Assembly: GCA_002205965.3 (NCBI GenBank)
Contig: NADL03000699.1
Coordinates: 2,480,001-2,544,000, forward strand
DNA length: 64,000 nucleotides
Reading direction: 5' to 3'
From: Kappaphycus alvarezii
Lineage: Eukaryota > Rhodophyta > Florideophyceae > Gigartinales > Solieriaceae
Below the pieces are notes generated by a model. That model did no database searches and was not told the DNA's origin. It saw only the letters and a list, made by a program, of their open reading frames with translations. Positions 11,591 through 23,269 of this stretch are shown here, piece by piece. The first letter of the stretch is position 1, and every line of letters begins with the position of its first letter. Position numbers and translations under genes: made by a program.

Positions 11591-12329
11591 GGTCGTGGGT
11601 TAGTCTGCGGAGCTCTCGTTTCTTGTGTATAAGCAGTAAGAAATTTATGCACTCCTTGGCTCGACTTAAGACTACCCTTATTGCAGTTGCTATGGCCAAA
11701 AATTTATTCGAGAAAATCAATGGTCCCAAACCCCGTATAGGAATACTCGCTGTTCTTTCTCTATGGGAAACAGCCACTTCTAAAGGACTTTCTTATTAAA
11801 AGATAATCTCAATGAGGACTTCCAGGGTGGAATAAGAAGTTCAAATACGGAGTCGTAAATAGAAATACGAGACAAAAAACGGATATTGAACCGGTTTTTG
11901 TGGTGCGAGAGCCTAGTAGGACTGATTTAGTGGTCGCGAGTAAATTAGAAGCAGAAGGTGACGCATTATTGAAACTGAGGAAAAAAAACTCATGGGTATT
12001 GAGTTGTTGCTTATAAAAGTACCAGATTTTGTCCCACTAACCCCTGCTTCGGCGCCAAAAAAGACATATTATAGTACAAAAAGATAAAGAAGTCATTACT
12101 TGGTCTCCAAAAACTCGTGAGACAGTAAAAAATTATTTGAGAGCTTGATTTTATCTTTCAGTGAATATTGTTTATTTAATTTTTTCGAGGAGATGCCGAG
12201 GAGGTAATGAAATCTCTCAAACTGGTGGTCAAAGAAATAGTCCAGTGATCGCAGCATTAGTTTAAACCCCCCCAGTGAGGTCGCGGTCAGTTGTAGATGG
12301 TGATCTTGGAGTTTCAAGGTACGTATTCT

Positions 12330-12606
12330 AATACTTATTGGATAATGGTGCAGTCCTGAACTTATGTCATGTTATTTCTCATAGAGGGTGGCGAACTATC
12401 CTCCGGCTATTAAACGCAAATTAACACTTATGTACGTAACGAATGCCCATGTTGTCGGCTGTGTGGAAAAGGTTCCGGTATTTTGCGATTCTTTGTTTGT
12501 ACCATTGGACTTCGTGGTGGTACGCAACGCTCCGTATGATACCATTTTTGAGAGATCTATTTCAAATGCGGTGCGGTCGAATCTTGATTTCTGGCAGCTT
12601 ATGTGA
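12330..12606 (+). pseudogene. gypsy aspartic protease remnant
   Basis: Retropepsin-like segment. LLDNGAVLNLC at about 12335-12365 matches the D(S/T)GA active-site loop, with Asn at the Ser/Thr position. After a frame change the block 12388-12606 continues with VGCVEKVPVF, LDFVVVRNAPYDTIF, matching the FxVV...YDxILG pattern of gypsy proteases; the final Gly is changed (IFERS). The DNG change plus the shift make it non-functional. Confidence 0.6.
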
Positions 12607-13129
12607 TCTATGCTGCTGAAAATTAAGAAGTTCTCGCACTCCTGTTCAGTCAATCCAATCTTTTCAACGGTTATCGCATCGAAAGAAAGGATTTCACGTC
12701 TCCAGAAGATTCTGAGTGCAAACTTTTCACATATACGTCATTTTCGGAGCATTTTAACACCAATAAATGATCCAGTACAGAAAAGGAGATATTGTTTGCA
12801 ATATTAAAAAAATAAGTTAACGAACTTGACCTCGGGCCTTTCATAAAAGCGAGTAACTTATCTGGGGAACAATTGGAATCAGATCGCACCCGGATAATAC
12901 CCCTGTCCATCCTCGTAAATTCAACGTACCCTAACGATAAGAATCATAGTTATCTGTTGAAAGCACTAAAGGAAACGGATATGGTAGCATTGGATGTCTA
13001 TGACCCAAAACAGAACAACGTGCAGGCCTCTCACGAGTTTGAGTCTACAGACGACACCCTGCCCCAATCTGAGGTCCCTTGAATGTAATCGAGGAACAAT
13101 TGAGTTGTGAGAAAGGAGGTCTAAAAGCT

Positions 13130-13690
13130 ACTAGCTGCCGGTGTCATCAAGTCATCAAGCTTAGTTCGGTCTTTCCGCGTCGTGATAGCAACTATGAAGG
13201 AATTTAGCTCTAGCTTTTGTTTTCTTTGACGTCAGATGAACAAGGCAGTGAAGCCGGATTGGTGGCCACTGTCGAAAAAATAGCAGCTTTTTATATATTT
13301 CAGGAACAACGGTCTTTGCAACGCTTTACTTTTTCACAGGCTATCTGCAGGTAAGTCGGAGAAGTTCAAATAAATGACGAAGTTGGTTTGCCAATATTTA
13401 TCCTATAAGTTCGAAGTTACGCCGTTAGTTTTGATGGACAATCGCACAGCTTTCCAGCGCGTGATGGATGAATTTCTTCGGAATCGGCCCTTGCCATGGT
13501 TTCGTTGGATTAATTTTTGATCATTTCTAAAAGTGCAAAACACTACCTCCATCATTTTGAATCAGTTTCCAAGTTGATACAGGCAGCTAACCTCAACATT
13601 AAGGAGACCATGATTGGTTTCGCTTGGTCTAAAGTCAACCTGCTTGCCAATGCTGTCAACTAGAACGCTTTGTCATGTATATGTTAGCAA
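13130..13690 (+). pseudogene. gypsy reverse transcriptase remnant
   Basis: From about 13133 the frames read AGVIKSSS, then RQMNKAVKPDWWPLSK, then KFEVTPLVLMDNRTAFQRVMDEFLRNRP. This is the gypsy RT order: LL.AGVI, R.c.dYR.LN..vkpD.wPLP, F.v.PFGL.NAP.TFQR.MD. The catalytic YxDD block is not readable (a stop and shifts fall where it belongs, near 13510). The KAVKPDWWPL segment is the most family-specific part. Confidence 0.68.
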
Positions 13691-13959
13691 TATTACAGAT
13701 GACTTAGAGGCCTCTGAAACGAGAAAGATAAACTAGTTGAGGAGCTAGTCAGGCCTTGTCAAGTATTATCAACTTTTTACCAAAATCTTTGCCGAGAGAT
13801 CAGCGATGTTGCATATTGCGATCTCCGTGAATAAATAGTTCTCGTGAATACTAGAGATTCACAAATCCTTGAAAATCTAAAAGAGAAGCGATCTAACCCT
13901 TACATGCTGGCATTCTCGTATTTCGACTATCCTTTTTTCCGGAGATCGAGGCATCCTCG

Positions 13960-14330
13960 GTTTCCATTGTGATGTTACTATCTGAAAAGGGGTGATGATA
14001 GGTTGCGCCCTATTTCTTTCTCATCTCGGTCTATGGTTAGGTAGAAGCGTCAATTTTCAGCCATTAAGCGAGAAGTACTCGCTGCTTTTTTCGCATCAAA
14101 TATAAGTCGAGTCTTTTGGCTTTCAAACTGGCAGATATTGGTCAAAATAGACCACCGGGGACTTCAAACTTCTTTCAAAAAGAAGAATATGCACATAATT
14201 CTGGTACTATATATGGATCTAATCCGAAAATAAGAACTCTACGACAGAAAGTATAAGCTTTGATCGGAAAATTGACAAGCAAACAACCTGGTATAAAAGC
14301 CAAGAAAATATCCTGTATCAGTTAATGGGA
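13960..14330 (+). pseudogene. gypsy RNase H remnant
   Basis: Frames here contain VNFQPLSEKYSLLFS and then TTGDFKLLSKRRICT (other frame DHRGLQTSFKKKNM). These correspond to the E.nYs..E.E.LA and tDHrgLq.l.kk parts of gypsy RNase H. It lies 300 bp after the RT remnant, as expected. No intact catalytic set can be read. Confidence 0.45.
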
Positions 14331-14689
14331 ATAATATTCCAGAACAATTGGTAGAGACTGCAACTTGGGCCGAACCCAAGGTCTCAGATATGGAGCTGCA
14401 CTTTTACGATATCTCTATGGTTTGGTACGGAAACTGGTCCTAGGAGCTGATCCAAAGAAGAATATCGCAATCCGCAGGTTCGACAAGAGTTTTGTTATGA
14501 AAAAGTACTCTCTTTCGAGGAAAAAATAAAAATTTGCACGCTGCGCCACCTCTTTGACAGCACAGAAATATATATTAATTACTTTACAGGACTGAATATG
14601 CCTTTAGATGTGAACTCCACCAAAATTTTCTTTTTGCGGACCTTTTTTGATAGGCAGGGGTTTATGGTGATGAAATAACCTACGATCGG

Positions 14690-15200
14690 ACCTGCGGTAG
14701 TTGTCAACATGCGCGCAGACTCATAGTATACCACATTAGTCTCTGTGATCCAGTAACGGGACTGTTCGAAAATTTCTTCGTCAAATTGTCAGGCCCATTC
14801 CGACCTTCGATAGTAGTGAAGATGTTTTGACCTATGTAAGTGGAACATATGAATAGTGGGTCGATTTCTCGGGGGAGTAAAGACTTCGCATCTAATGACT
14901 TTATTAGAGTGATTTGGCGACTAAAGATGCCGCACAGAATGATTTTATCTGGTTAATTTAGAATGAGATTATCTTGCCTTTCGAACTCCCTCCAAGGATC
15001 TTGTCAAGCAACGCCACCGCATTCAATGTATCTTTTGCTCAGAAGTTCATTTGGCCCAAGGTAATCGAATATAATAAACTCCTTGCCTACGCATCTAAGA
15101 AAAATTCTCTAGCGGAGAAGGTGGTTTGAACAATCAAACGCTCCATGAAACATTCTATCATTAGAAGCCGTGAGGACAGGGCCAAGGCCTTATTCTAAGT
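14690..15200 (+). pseudogene. gypsy integrase remnant
   Basis: Starts with a zinc-finger-like SCQHARRLI, followed by KLSGPFRPSIV (first catalytic Asp region D..GP, with the Asp not readable). Then comes NDFIRVIWRLKMPHRM, and 14970-15150 is open as FELPPRILSSNATAFNVSF and LLAYASKKNSLAEKVV, ending in a stop before TIKRSMKHS. The S.N.taF and N.LAE..v.TiKRS patterns place it at the second Asp (here Asn) and the catalytic Glu of the DDE core. This is the best-preserved piece of the element. Confidence 0.62.
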
Positions 15201-15254
15201 AATTTTCTGATACTGCTGGCCCAACTGCGTAAATAATCGTCCCAACTCCAAATA

Positions 15255-15539
15255 ATGTACGTCATAAACCCAAGTATGCTGGTTAGGTATGCAGTATCCC
15301 TTTTGAAAAGTTCTTATTATGATCACCACCTCATTAAGACTTTTAGAGAGGCTGTGGCGCGCGTCGGGGATATGGAGATTTCAAAATACCTTCGAAAAGG
15401 AAATAGAATCAACACGGCTTTCGAAGTTGTGCATGAGGTGCTGATCGCCGACTGGCCCTCATTGAACGAGTGCCAGAAGTGGTCGGCGTGTAAACATTTC
15501 TTTTATGGTCAGTGTGTGATGGCCAGGGTAGATCTATAG
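15255..15539 (+). CDS. unknown 94-codon open frame after gypsy integrase
   Basis: ATG-initiated frame, MYVINPSMLVRYAVSLLKSS to a stop at 15539, no domain recognised. It is mostly helical in look and moderately charged. Its place directly behind the integrase remnant, in the same direction, suggests it is the C-terminal tail of the gypsy polyprotein, though it could be chance. No promoter evident. Confidence 0.25.
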   Translation: MYVINPSMLVRYAVSLLKSSYYDHHLIKTFREAVARVGDMEISKYLRKGNRINTAFEVVHEVLIADWPSLNECQKWSACKHFFYGQCVMARVDL

Positions 15540-17001
15540 CGCCATTAGTTCACGTCATCGCCCGATAGAGATATCCTAAATGCTATACTCGCGCGCGAGT
15601 TTGTGCGGAATCACCGGACCAAAAATAAATAACTCAGAATGCAGTAGGGAGAAACAAAAAGAGAAGAAAATGCGTGCAGTCAACTTGCCGTAAATAATGA
15701 AGATAAAAGAAATTTCCGAGAGGACGCTTCGAAAGAGTAGAATAAAGAAAGTGAAGTAAATAAATATATCCAGGAAAATGTGTTCGACACTTCGAAGAAC
15801 TAGCTTCATCCGTTTTCTTCGCCACAGCCTCGCTATTACCTATTTTTTGCTTTCCATCTCTGCGGTTACGGGTTCCTTTTGAAAATTTTCGAAGGAAAAA
15901 ACCAGCCTCCTTACTTCATGTTTTGAGTAAAATACATATATACGTTCGACGCACTCCTGTAGAGCTATAACGGAAAGTCTGGGTTCATATGCTTCTGAAT
16001 AGTCTGTAAGAATGGTAAGATCAAGATTTTAAGTGACTCATCGACTGACTCAGTTTGAACACGCAAGTTTTACAATTTAAAATCTCATGTAGAAACCAAA
16101 CAGGTCTGGTGGCGATAGTCGGAATGTAACAGTCTTCATTAAGACAATTTCTCTTGTAAGCAAGAGTTTCTGGACGTAAGTAAGATCTAAAACACGCCCC
16201 TCGGTCGAATAGTCTTTTCTTCTTCTCGCTACGAGATCGAAGAAAGTGCAGAACCACTCTCGATATTCATGTGAATTCCCGAATTCTTTTTTTCCACTTG
16301 CAAGGGATGCACCGATACAGCTGTATACAACATCTATTAATGTTTTAGGAAGCAGAGAGAGGAGCAGATGGGATTGAGGATTCTTGCGATAATCGAGAGA
16401 ACGGGTTCAACGGGGATTAGTTTCATATCCGGATGGCGCTGGAAATAGTAATTTATGTATAAGATAGTTCCAGTTCTGTCACAATTTCAAAAGTCGAAAC
16501 TTTCAAGATCGATCAGCCTAGAAGAAGATGCTACTGACAGAAGCCGAGGCGAGAGGTGAAACAGCGGGGAGGAGATAAGAGCGCTGTGCACAGTATCCGA
16601 GTGTGCTGTGTAAGTTTAGCTGGCCGGAGCAGGTAAGGGGAAACTCGCAGACAGTAAAGCAAGCTACAGTGAGCATTACGTGCAGAATATGCCGGGGCCG
16701 GTGCACGCTGAGCCTTTGGTAGTAGCACGTAGGCCGTGTCTTAGCCATGTGGTTTTCGGACTACGTCTATCAATGCTCCTCAAAGGATATTTCTTTGCTA
16801 AGTAAAATTCCTAGTACTGCGTAAATACAATATTCAACGGCCCACCAGGTAGGAGAAAATTAGTTTAGACTACGATTGGTTGCAGAATGAAGGTTTAAAA
16901 GAGTCCAAGCATTTTAGAGTCTAATACAATACTCGCTTCACTACCTGGGCGAATTTTCTTCCCATAGTTACGTAGGCTCTTAAATATGTTGCTCGTAAGG
17001 A

Positions 17002-17025
17002 GAAATTAAAGTAATCTTTAATTTC
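17002..17025. repeat. perfect 10-bp inverted repeat, 4-nt loop
   Basis: gaaattaaag (17002-17011) and ctttaatttc (17016-17025) flank taat. AT-rich, so it could arise by chance in this composition. No gene lies close enough to give it a role. Confidence 0.85.
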
Positions 17026-20000
17026 CCTGTCCGCAAAATTTTTGCATTTGGAGGCCGTTCATTTATTCTTTCTCCAATTCCGTTAAATGCTCGATTTACA
17101 AATCATTTTAGCATGATTTAAATTCCGAAAGGGACCGTTCTAAGTGGTTTCTTCCAATTTACTCTTTCTTCAATTCAATTAATAAAAATTCGATGTCAAG
17201 ATATTCATTTCCGCTACACGGTACGATTTACAGGTAGAATTGGGTTACGTGTACCCTCATTTCAATTACTCAGTGAATATGTATTAATATTAATTTTGAG
17301 ACAAGTTAGGAGGGTAAGTTATCCACTGTACACTATACGTGGGTTAATCTGTACCAGTTAGGGTTGACAGGAACGCAAGGTGGTTACTGTAAGTGTATTG
17401 GACAGAAAATGATATTTACTTATTTTGTATAAGATGCAGTAAGGAACGGGAAAGCTATAGAGATTGGCGATTGAATTGTGGAGGGGTTGAAGTCCTACAT
17501 CTGCGTCTCAATTGAAGGATAAAGTCGCTCAGATTAAGCGCCTACACTGAAAATGGGGATATCAAACGGACTAATTTGCTCGGGATTGGATGCGGGGGCA
17601 GGAACTCCTTTGGTGGCTTTTTCGTGGTTTCCAGTACTCAGACTTCCCAGGGGTAAATATTATCGATAACTGTCAAGGATTGTGGTCGTAGCGCACAATG
17701 TTAGTCGCGAATTCTTCCTTTTCAACAAAGCTGTTTTGGAGAGGGCTTTGGCGTCTGCTTTATTATTGATGTCGCTCAGAAGATTTTGTTGAAAAGACTC
17801 GTGTAGAACGGTGAAAAGTCCATTGAATGATATTGAAAGCGTAACAACGCTTTCTATGGGTGAATACGTCCCTTAAATAAACGTCGAAGCCATTAATTCT
17901 TTCGTAAAGTATTTTTTCTTGTGCTTTTCATTGTGGAATGCAAGAGATAATCGCTAGCTGTCTAGTTGAATTCCACAAGCGAACAAAAAAGGAGTCTTTT
18001 CAGATTTTCTTCGACCTCCACCTTTCCTGCATCGCTGCTATACCCTTCGAACACGAAATTTAATTTAGCCTTGTAGCTTATTTAGTAGGACAAACTTGTC
18101 CAACAGAAATGACGAGTGATCCTATAAAAATTGCTGAGCAAATTGTTTGCTTTCGGATCTTCAGACAGGTTTTTACGTTTTGCGAAAGTCTTGTTCAACT
18201 TCAACATTTCTGTAATTTATTGGGCTTAAATTCAATTGAATGCTTATCCTTGACAAGTTCGAGAATAAAATTTATCTCTCGAGGATCATTTCTATATTTT
18301 TATCCATCTACGGCTATCGCGGCGGGAGTATTTGTCCTAGAATCAGTTTGCGAAACCGGAAGACCAGCGGGCATATTCTGGGTCTTAGACGCCCAAAGTT
18401 ATGCATTTACACTCGCAGATGTCTCCGGATTTACAATGAATGGTGGGGGCTGCATGGAATGGTTTTCTTTGAAACGATTAAAGACTTGAGGGGTAAAAAG
18501 AGGTCGCAGTTACGAAAGAGTGAAATCCAAATGTGAATAAAAATTAGCCTTTTGGTAATACGCTCTGAAGATATGACTATTTCTCCCATATATTCTCATG
18601 TAAAAAGTTCAAACTGAAAGACGTTAAAGGCTTCTAAAATATTCCTCAGCGCAAATAAAGAATTATAGAGGAACTAAGGGACGAGTACGAACTGCACGGG
18701 TAGTAGAAGATATACTAAGTACTATAGAACTTCCTGTGGTTCGAGAATTTCGAAGTTCCAGAGGGACCGCCTGAAGCTTCTTCGTTGAAATCAAAGTATT
18801 CCAACGTATTTTTTGTAGAATCTAGAAGCATCTTTGGAAATGAATACTGAATTGGCGAATTGTTGATCTCCTTCAATATCCTTTCGTTTATGCTTCTTTG
18901 ATTGATCCAGAGAGGTGCAACTTGATCGTACCCGAATGTTTCAAGGAAGCATAGACATCAGAGCGAGAAAAATGCAAACGAAGGCTGATCCCCGAATCCT
19001 GATTGGTGCGGAAACTCGGGCTTATGCACTCGCGATGTAATATTGTACAGTCAGAAGCAAAAATCTTGGCGCCAGGGTACAAGATGAGGGAGTAATGTAC
19101 GATTCATGATTATAATTTAGCGAATCTCTAACGAAGAGCATGCTAGCGAAGCAGCGAAGAAAATGTTTCAAAGCTGTTGGATTCTTTCTGGTAGTAACTT
19201 TTGTTTTTTCTATCGCAGCTGCACGTGGGAGGTCTCGTCCAATATGCAGGAACGTTCTCGCTTGATTTCTAGGAGTCGCCCAGGATGCGGTAACTGTTTG
19301 ACAAGATTTACAGCCGTAAATTGTTTTATAGTTGTAAATTAAAGGTTTCGTCAGAACGAGCACCATCAAGCTAATATCAGCACTACCTGCCTGGCGGAGA
19401 TTGCTAAGGATTTCGCATTACATGTATTGTCTTTACATTGATACATACGTGAGGCAATTTTTTACTGTGATTGAATGGAATTGTAAGAGATGGAAGAGAA
19501 GATCGCCAGCTCTGGTCCAGAATTTCTTTGATGGTATCGTAATCGGAACTTAAAGGTACTACTCAAAATTTACCTCGACCTCCAACAGTAAACCTTAACC
19601 AAAACTTATAGACTTTCAATACTACTAGTTACATGTTAACATAACAAGGTTAAGATTATACCAACTCATCATACTATGCGATAACTCCCGCTAACGCACT
19701 GTATTCAGTTACGTGCCCACACACGCCCACCTTGTGGAGCTGGGCAGCAAATTTTCAGTAAAACAGTACGGTGGTTGTTCGTTTTTATTTTGGAGTTCAG
19801 CTCGTAGTGACGGCTTATATATGTGCCCAAAATTCTACAGAATTTCATATAGAATTTTTGGCGCATATACGCATTCTTGGTGCAACTACAGTCGATTTAG
19901 TTGCCAAGTGGTCGTGATGTCCCAAATAATTACAAGGAATGACCGACCATGCAGAGGATGATAATACGCATGAATGATTTGAGTGCAGTGTCGTGTACGT

Positions 20001-20286
20001 ATCCGAGGTTGTCGCCAACGTAGACACAATAGAGAAAACAACAGCACAATTACAACGCGACATTGATGCTATAGACGTCATAATAACAGTTAAAGAAGTA
20101 AATTAGCTTCACTCAATTAAATCCTGAAACTAGTTTGACAATTCACGATGAAGAAGTTTTTGCGTGGTTGCACCAATGCAGACATGACACATCTTTCATC
20201 ACAAGTTCACATTACAGCACTCGTCCCCAAACTAATTGCATTTATGCAAATAAATAATGTACCTCGCTGATCAACCTGTTCCGTGT

Positions 20287-20330
20287 GGCCACTGTACCAA
20301 CTGGATGTTGGTAAAGTTGGTGCAGTGGCC
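20287..20330. repeat. 16-bp near-perfect hairpin, 12-nt loop
   Basis: The arm 20287-20302 (ggccactgtaccaact) pairs with 20315-20330 with a single mismatch. A second, weaker pairing follows, cactgtaat near 20337 with attacagtg near 20411. The stacked inverted repeats resemble a small foldback element or a small-RNA precursor; neither is shown. Confidence 0.8.
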
Positions 20331-20859
20331 CCTGCACACTGTAATACTGTAGTAGCTGTCTATATGGGTGTGTCTTTCTAGACCAGCGCTGTAAAAGCAC
20401 TTTTATGCATTACAGTGCATATGTACATTTGTAGTAGCTGATCAGAAATCAGTTTCGAGTTGAATTTGCACACACGCACATATCGCTTTCGAAGAGGCAC
20501 CCTCCAAATCTGCCCATGTTCTCCGGATCATTTTTCAAGTGGGAGCACTGAAAATTCTGTCAGCAGAAAGGAAATGAGTGAGCTGCCCAATAGAGCTTCC
20601 ACTTAGTTTACCGTACAGAAATAAAAAGAGACCAAAACTCCGACCCCAAGAGAAGGGAGACGGAGGATGACCATCTCTCATGGTAGCATCGCTTGGAGCA
20701 AGACCGCAAGCACTGATATTTTCTGCTGGTACCCTTTCTGCCGAAGATTTCATCCGAAACTGTTAGAAATACCCGCATCCAGTCATTGCCAAGTTTGAAA
20801 TATCTATAGCGGTCCATCATTATTCGTGAGCTCGTTTGCCGACAATTCCTCCCAGGATA

Positions 20860-21490
20860 TTTGACCGATGGCTCTCCTGGATCTTAAATCCCTTTCGAAG
20901 TCGGTATTCATCATTTTGAGTCAACTGATCTCAAATCACGTTCGCGCATTCTGAAACATCTTGGATCAGACTCTATCACTAACGTGGCACAGATCCTCGT
21001 CTTTAAAGAGACTACTAATCAAATTTGGAAAGGTCTCAGAAACACGTACCAGAGAAATAATATTCAAGCCAAGGTGAATCTTGAGGTACAGCTCTACAAT
21101 CTCTCTTATCAGTAAAATGAAGACATAGGCAAGCATATCTAAACTTTTACATGTATATTCGTGTAATTCGACCCTCTTGGCGTCCGATCCGAAAAAATTG
21201 ACAGGATTTAGCATCTACTAAGGTCCTTTGTAGAATTACTAGGACTATTTTCAATCATTGCCGGCGCTATGAAATAAATTTTGATCAGCTAGCCGATGAA
21301 ATCAGTTCTAACGTCAATCGTAGCTCAAGAAACAATAGCAAGGATAAAAACAATCGCAAAGAAGAAAACGCAGCGATAATAGGTGTTCGCAAGAATTTGT
21401 AGAAGAAAGGAAATTCGGAAGCTAATGTCGAGTGCTACTATTGGCACAAGTTAGGGAATATGTTGAAGGATCGCCGTAAGAGCAAGAGGC
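20860..21490 (+). pseudogene. copia gag remnant with degenerate CCHC knuckle
   Basis: The informative part is CYYWHKLGNMLKDRRK at about 21431-21478. Aligned to the retroviral-type knuckle C-x2-C-x4-H-x4-C, the second Cys reads Trp, the His reads Asn and the last Cys reads Arg. Lys/Arg-rich sequence surrounds it, as in gag nucleocapsid regions. The preceding 500 bases contain short helical pieces with no clear motif. Confidence 0.42.
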
Positions 21491-21659
21491 GTCGTGGTTT
21501 ATTTCGTAGTATTATTTGAGGAGGTGGCCGTGGAGGTAGAAGAAACCAGTATGAGAATCGGAACTAGCCCAATAATTATACTGCACACCCTGCAGAAAAT
21601 GGAGCCTCCTCGTTCCCGATCATCCTCCGCCATGAAAAGCAGGGAACTCCGGACTCCTA

Positions 21660-22500
21660 AATTACTATCAATCTTCTTAAGCCAATATTGCAAAGGAGAA
21701 AACCATGCGCGTATCTGGCATGAGCTCCTCGGGCATATCGAAAGAGGGAGGCTGATCGATGCATCTATCGCTAACATAGGGCTGCCCTAACTTCGTAAAG
21801 AAAACCTTACAGATCATAAATTCGTTCCATGACTGTAAGCAGCGACTGAAAAATCCACTTTCTGTCTGATCGATTACATCTCAAAGGACGTTCTGGAAAT
21901 AGCCTACAGCGATATAACCGGACAAATTGGCCCTCCGATACGGGTAAAACAATTATTTCTCCTTTTCCCCGGTTTCACACCCCGCATGGGTGCTTTATAC
22001 TTCTCAGGGGCACGATCAGGGCTTAGCCCTTTGTCACGCACGACACCGGAAGAAAATTATTCGGCTCATTTGTTTCAATCCAGCGCCGATATTTTTCACA
22101 TTGAAACGAAGGCCGTACATATTGAATCACCCAGCTCTATGACTTTCTTCGAACGCTTCCATGGACCGTTGTGCTGAGCCTTCAACAGAATTCAACCAGA
22201 AGCCCCAAACTTGTCAGATGAAGAAGTGCTGCAGCTATCAGCCAAATCAATCGACGACTTAGTAGACCCTGACGGCTAAGTTCCGACTCCACTGGTATAC
22301 GGAGCACTTCCCCTACTCTGACTATCAGCCGATACGCCGACCCCGGCAATGATTTAACGACCAAGCGCGGTGTGAAAAGAAACTGAGGAGATGACTAATA
22401 ACTTCGCGCGAACACAATTCAAGGGAGCCTTGAAAGGATGTAACAGTCCGGACATATTTAACATTCGTGAGCACCGATCAACACACCTGTGTTATTGTAA
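21660..22500 (+). pseudogene. copia integrase remnant
   Basis: ARIWHELLGHIERGRLIDA at about 21705-21765 matches the copia pre-integrase signature WH.RLGH.....L. About 130 bases on, LEIAYSDITGQIGPP (about 21894-21940) matches PLE.vhSDi.GPi, holding the first catalytic Asp. A stretch with LFLLFPRF and the frame-shifted equivalent of a Ser/Arg-rich D..R segment follows. The second Asp and Glu cannot be read. Inactive. Confidence 0.6.
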
Positions 22501-22909
22501 AGACCTGAGTTCGACAATGGGACAGTGTTTATAGACTACAATGGGTTGATGGAGAATATTTTTATGTACTGCACAAAAATTGGTCGGAAAAATCCTTTCA
22601 ACTGTGGTGAAGCCATACGAAAAGAGAACGACACAAACCTTGAGATACACAAAATCTCTCCCAATATTTCGGGTTCAGGGGGTTCAGAATTCAAAACTTC
22701 TTATACTGGAGCAAGATTTTCTCCTGCATATGAACCCCTCGCTAACATCGCGAACTCATCTGCATTCACTCCGAACATATCAAATCTGGTCAGTAAAGAA
22801 GACATAGATTTCCATGAAAGTAGCAGTACCACGGTCGGAAGATTACAAGAAATATGTAGTATCTGGACAAAAGAAACCCAACGGGCTCGTCCAGAGAGAA
22901 TTGTTCACC

Positions 22910-23260
22910 AAGTAAGATGGTATCGAAGCAAAGTTCTATCGTATTTTCGGCTCTCTTCTTGTTGATCATCTCAAGAATGAGGGGACCCCAGACGCTTATG
23001 AAGCATCGGGTTTTTTAGTTCAAGTTTTTAGCGCCAACTATGATGTGCTCACACAATCTCAAACGGCTCAACTTGCGTCTCAATAGCTACAATTTTCTCT
23101 TTTTGCATGCGATCCCGAGCTCGACATGTTCACCCGGGACGTCTCCGTGGCGATTGTCCAGGCACGCACAAAAAATCGCGTGCCCTATCTTTGTAAAGCC
23201 ATTCGAGATTTCGGGCTACCCATTTGTTTAGCTGTTCACTCTATGGCCTACAAGAATCCG
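22910..23260 (+). pseudogene. copia reverse transcriptase remnant
   Basis: From about 22975 the frame reads FLVQVFSANYDVLTQSQTAQLASQ, then a stop, then LDMFTRDVSVAIVQARTKNRVPYLCKAI. The segment corresponds to L.tqSPT.qR.Sqrl......l..RDI.qAYvQS.T.l.R of one copia group. The first catalytic Asp (RDV) is kept; the YxDD block is missing because the remnant ends about 23260. Confidence 0.55.
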
Positions 23261-23269
23261 ACAATCAAT

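Larger units (their letters stand above)
10865..15240 (+). mobile_element. Ty3/gypsy retrotransposon remnant
   Basis: Gag-like, protease, reverse transcriptase, RNase H and integrase pieces follow one another on the + strand in the gypsy order, with integrase last. All are heavily broken by stops and shifts, and base composition is AT-rich. I could not find flanking LTRs: the stretches on either side share no obvious repeat. The outer limits are therefore those of the recognised coding pieces. Confidence 0.65.
15540..20840. other. long stretch without recognisable genes
   Basis: AT-rich sequence with many stops in all frames. The longest frame is 18109-18489 (+), 126 codons, mixed hydrophobic and Ser-rich, with no motif I know. 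At 18880-19100 a few weak fragments (ILIGAETRAYALAM) recall the region after a copia integrase, but not enough to call. Two hairpins (17002-17025 and 20287-20330) are listed separately. Confidence 0.5.
20860..23260 (+). mobile_element. Ty1/copia remnant, lineage 1
   Basis: Gag with zinc knuckle, pre-integrase zinc finger, integrase core and RT pieces follow on the + strand in copia order, integrase before RT. All are interrupted by frequent stops and shifts. No LTR pair could be found around it. The RT piece belongs to a type also common in fungal copia elements (DI.QAYVQS.T pattern), different from the three other copia lineages in this window. Confidence 0.6.

Noticed and set aside
18880..19100. 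weak copia-like fragment (ILIGAETRAYALAM)
   Set aside because: Only one loose motif with stops around it and no neighbouring integrase or RT in register.
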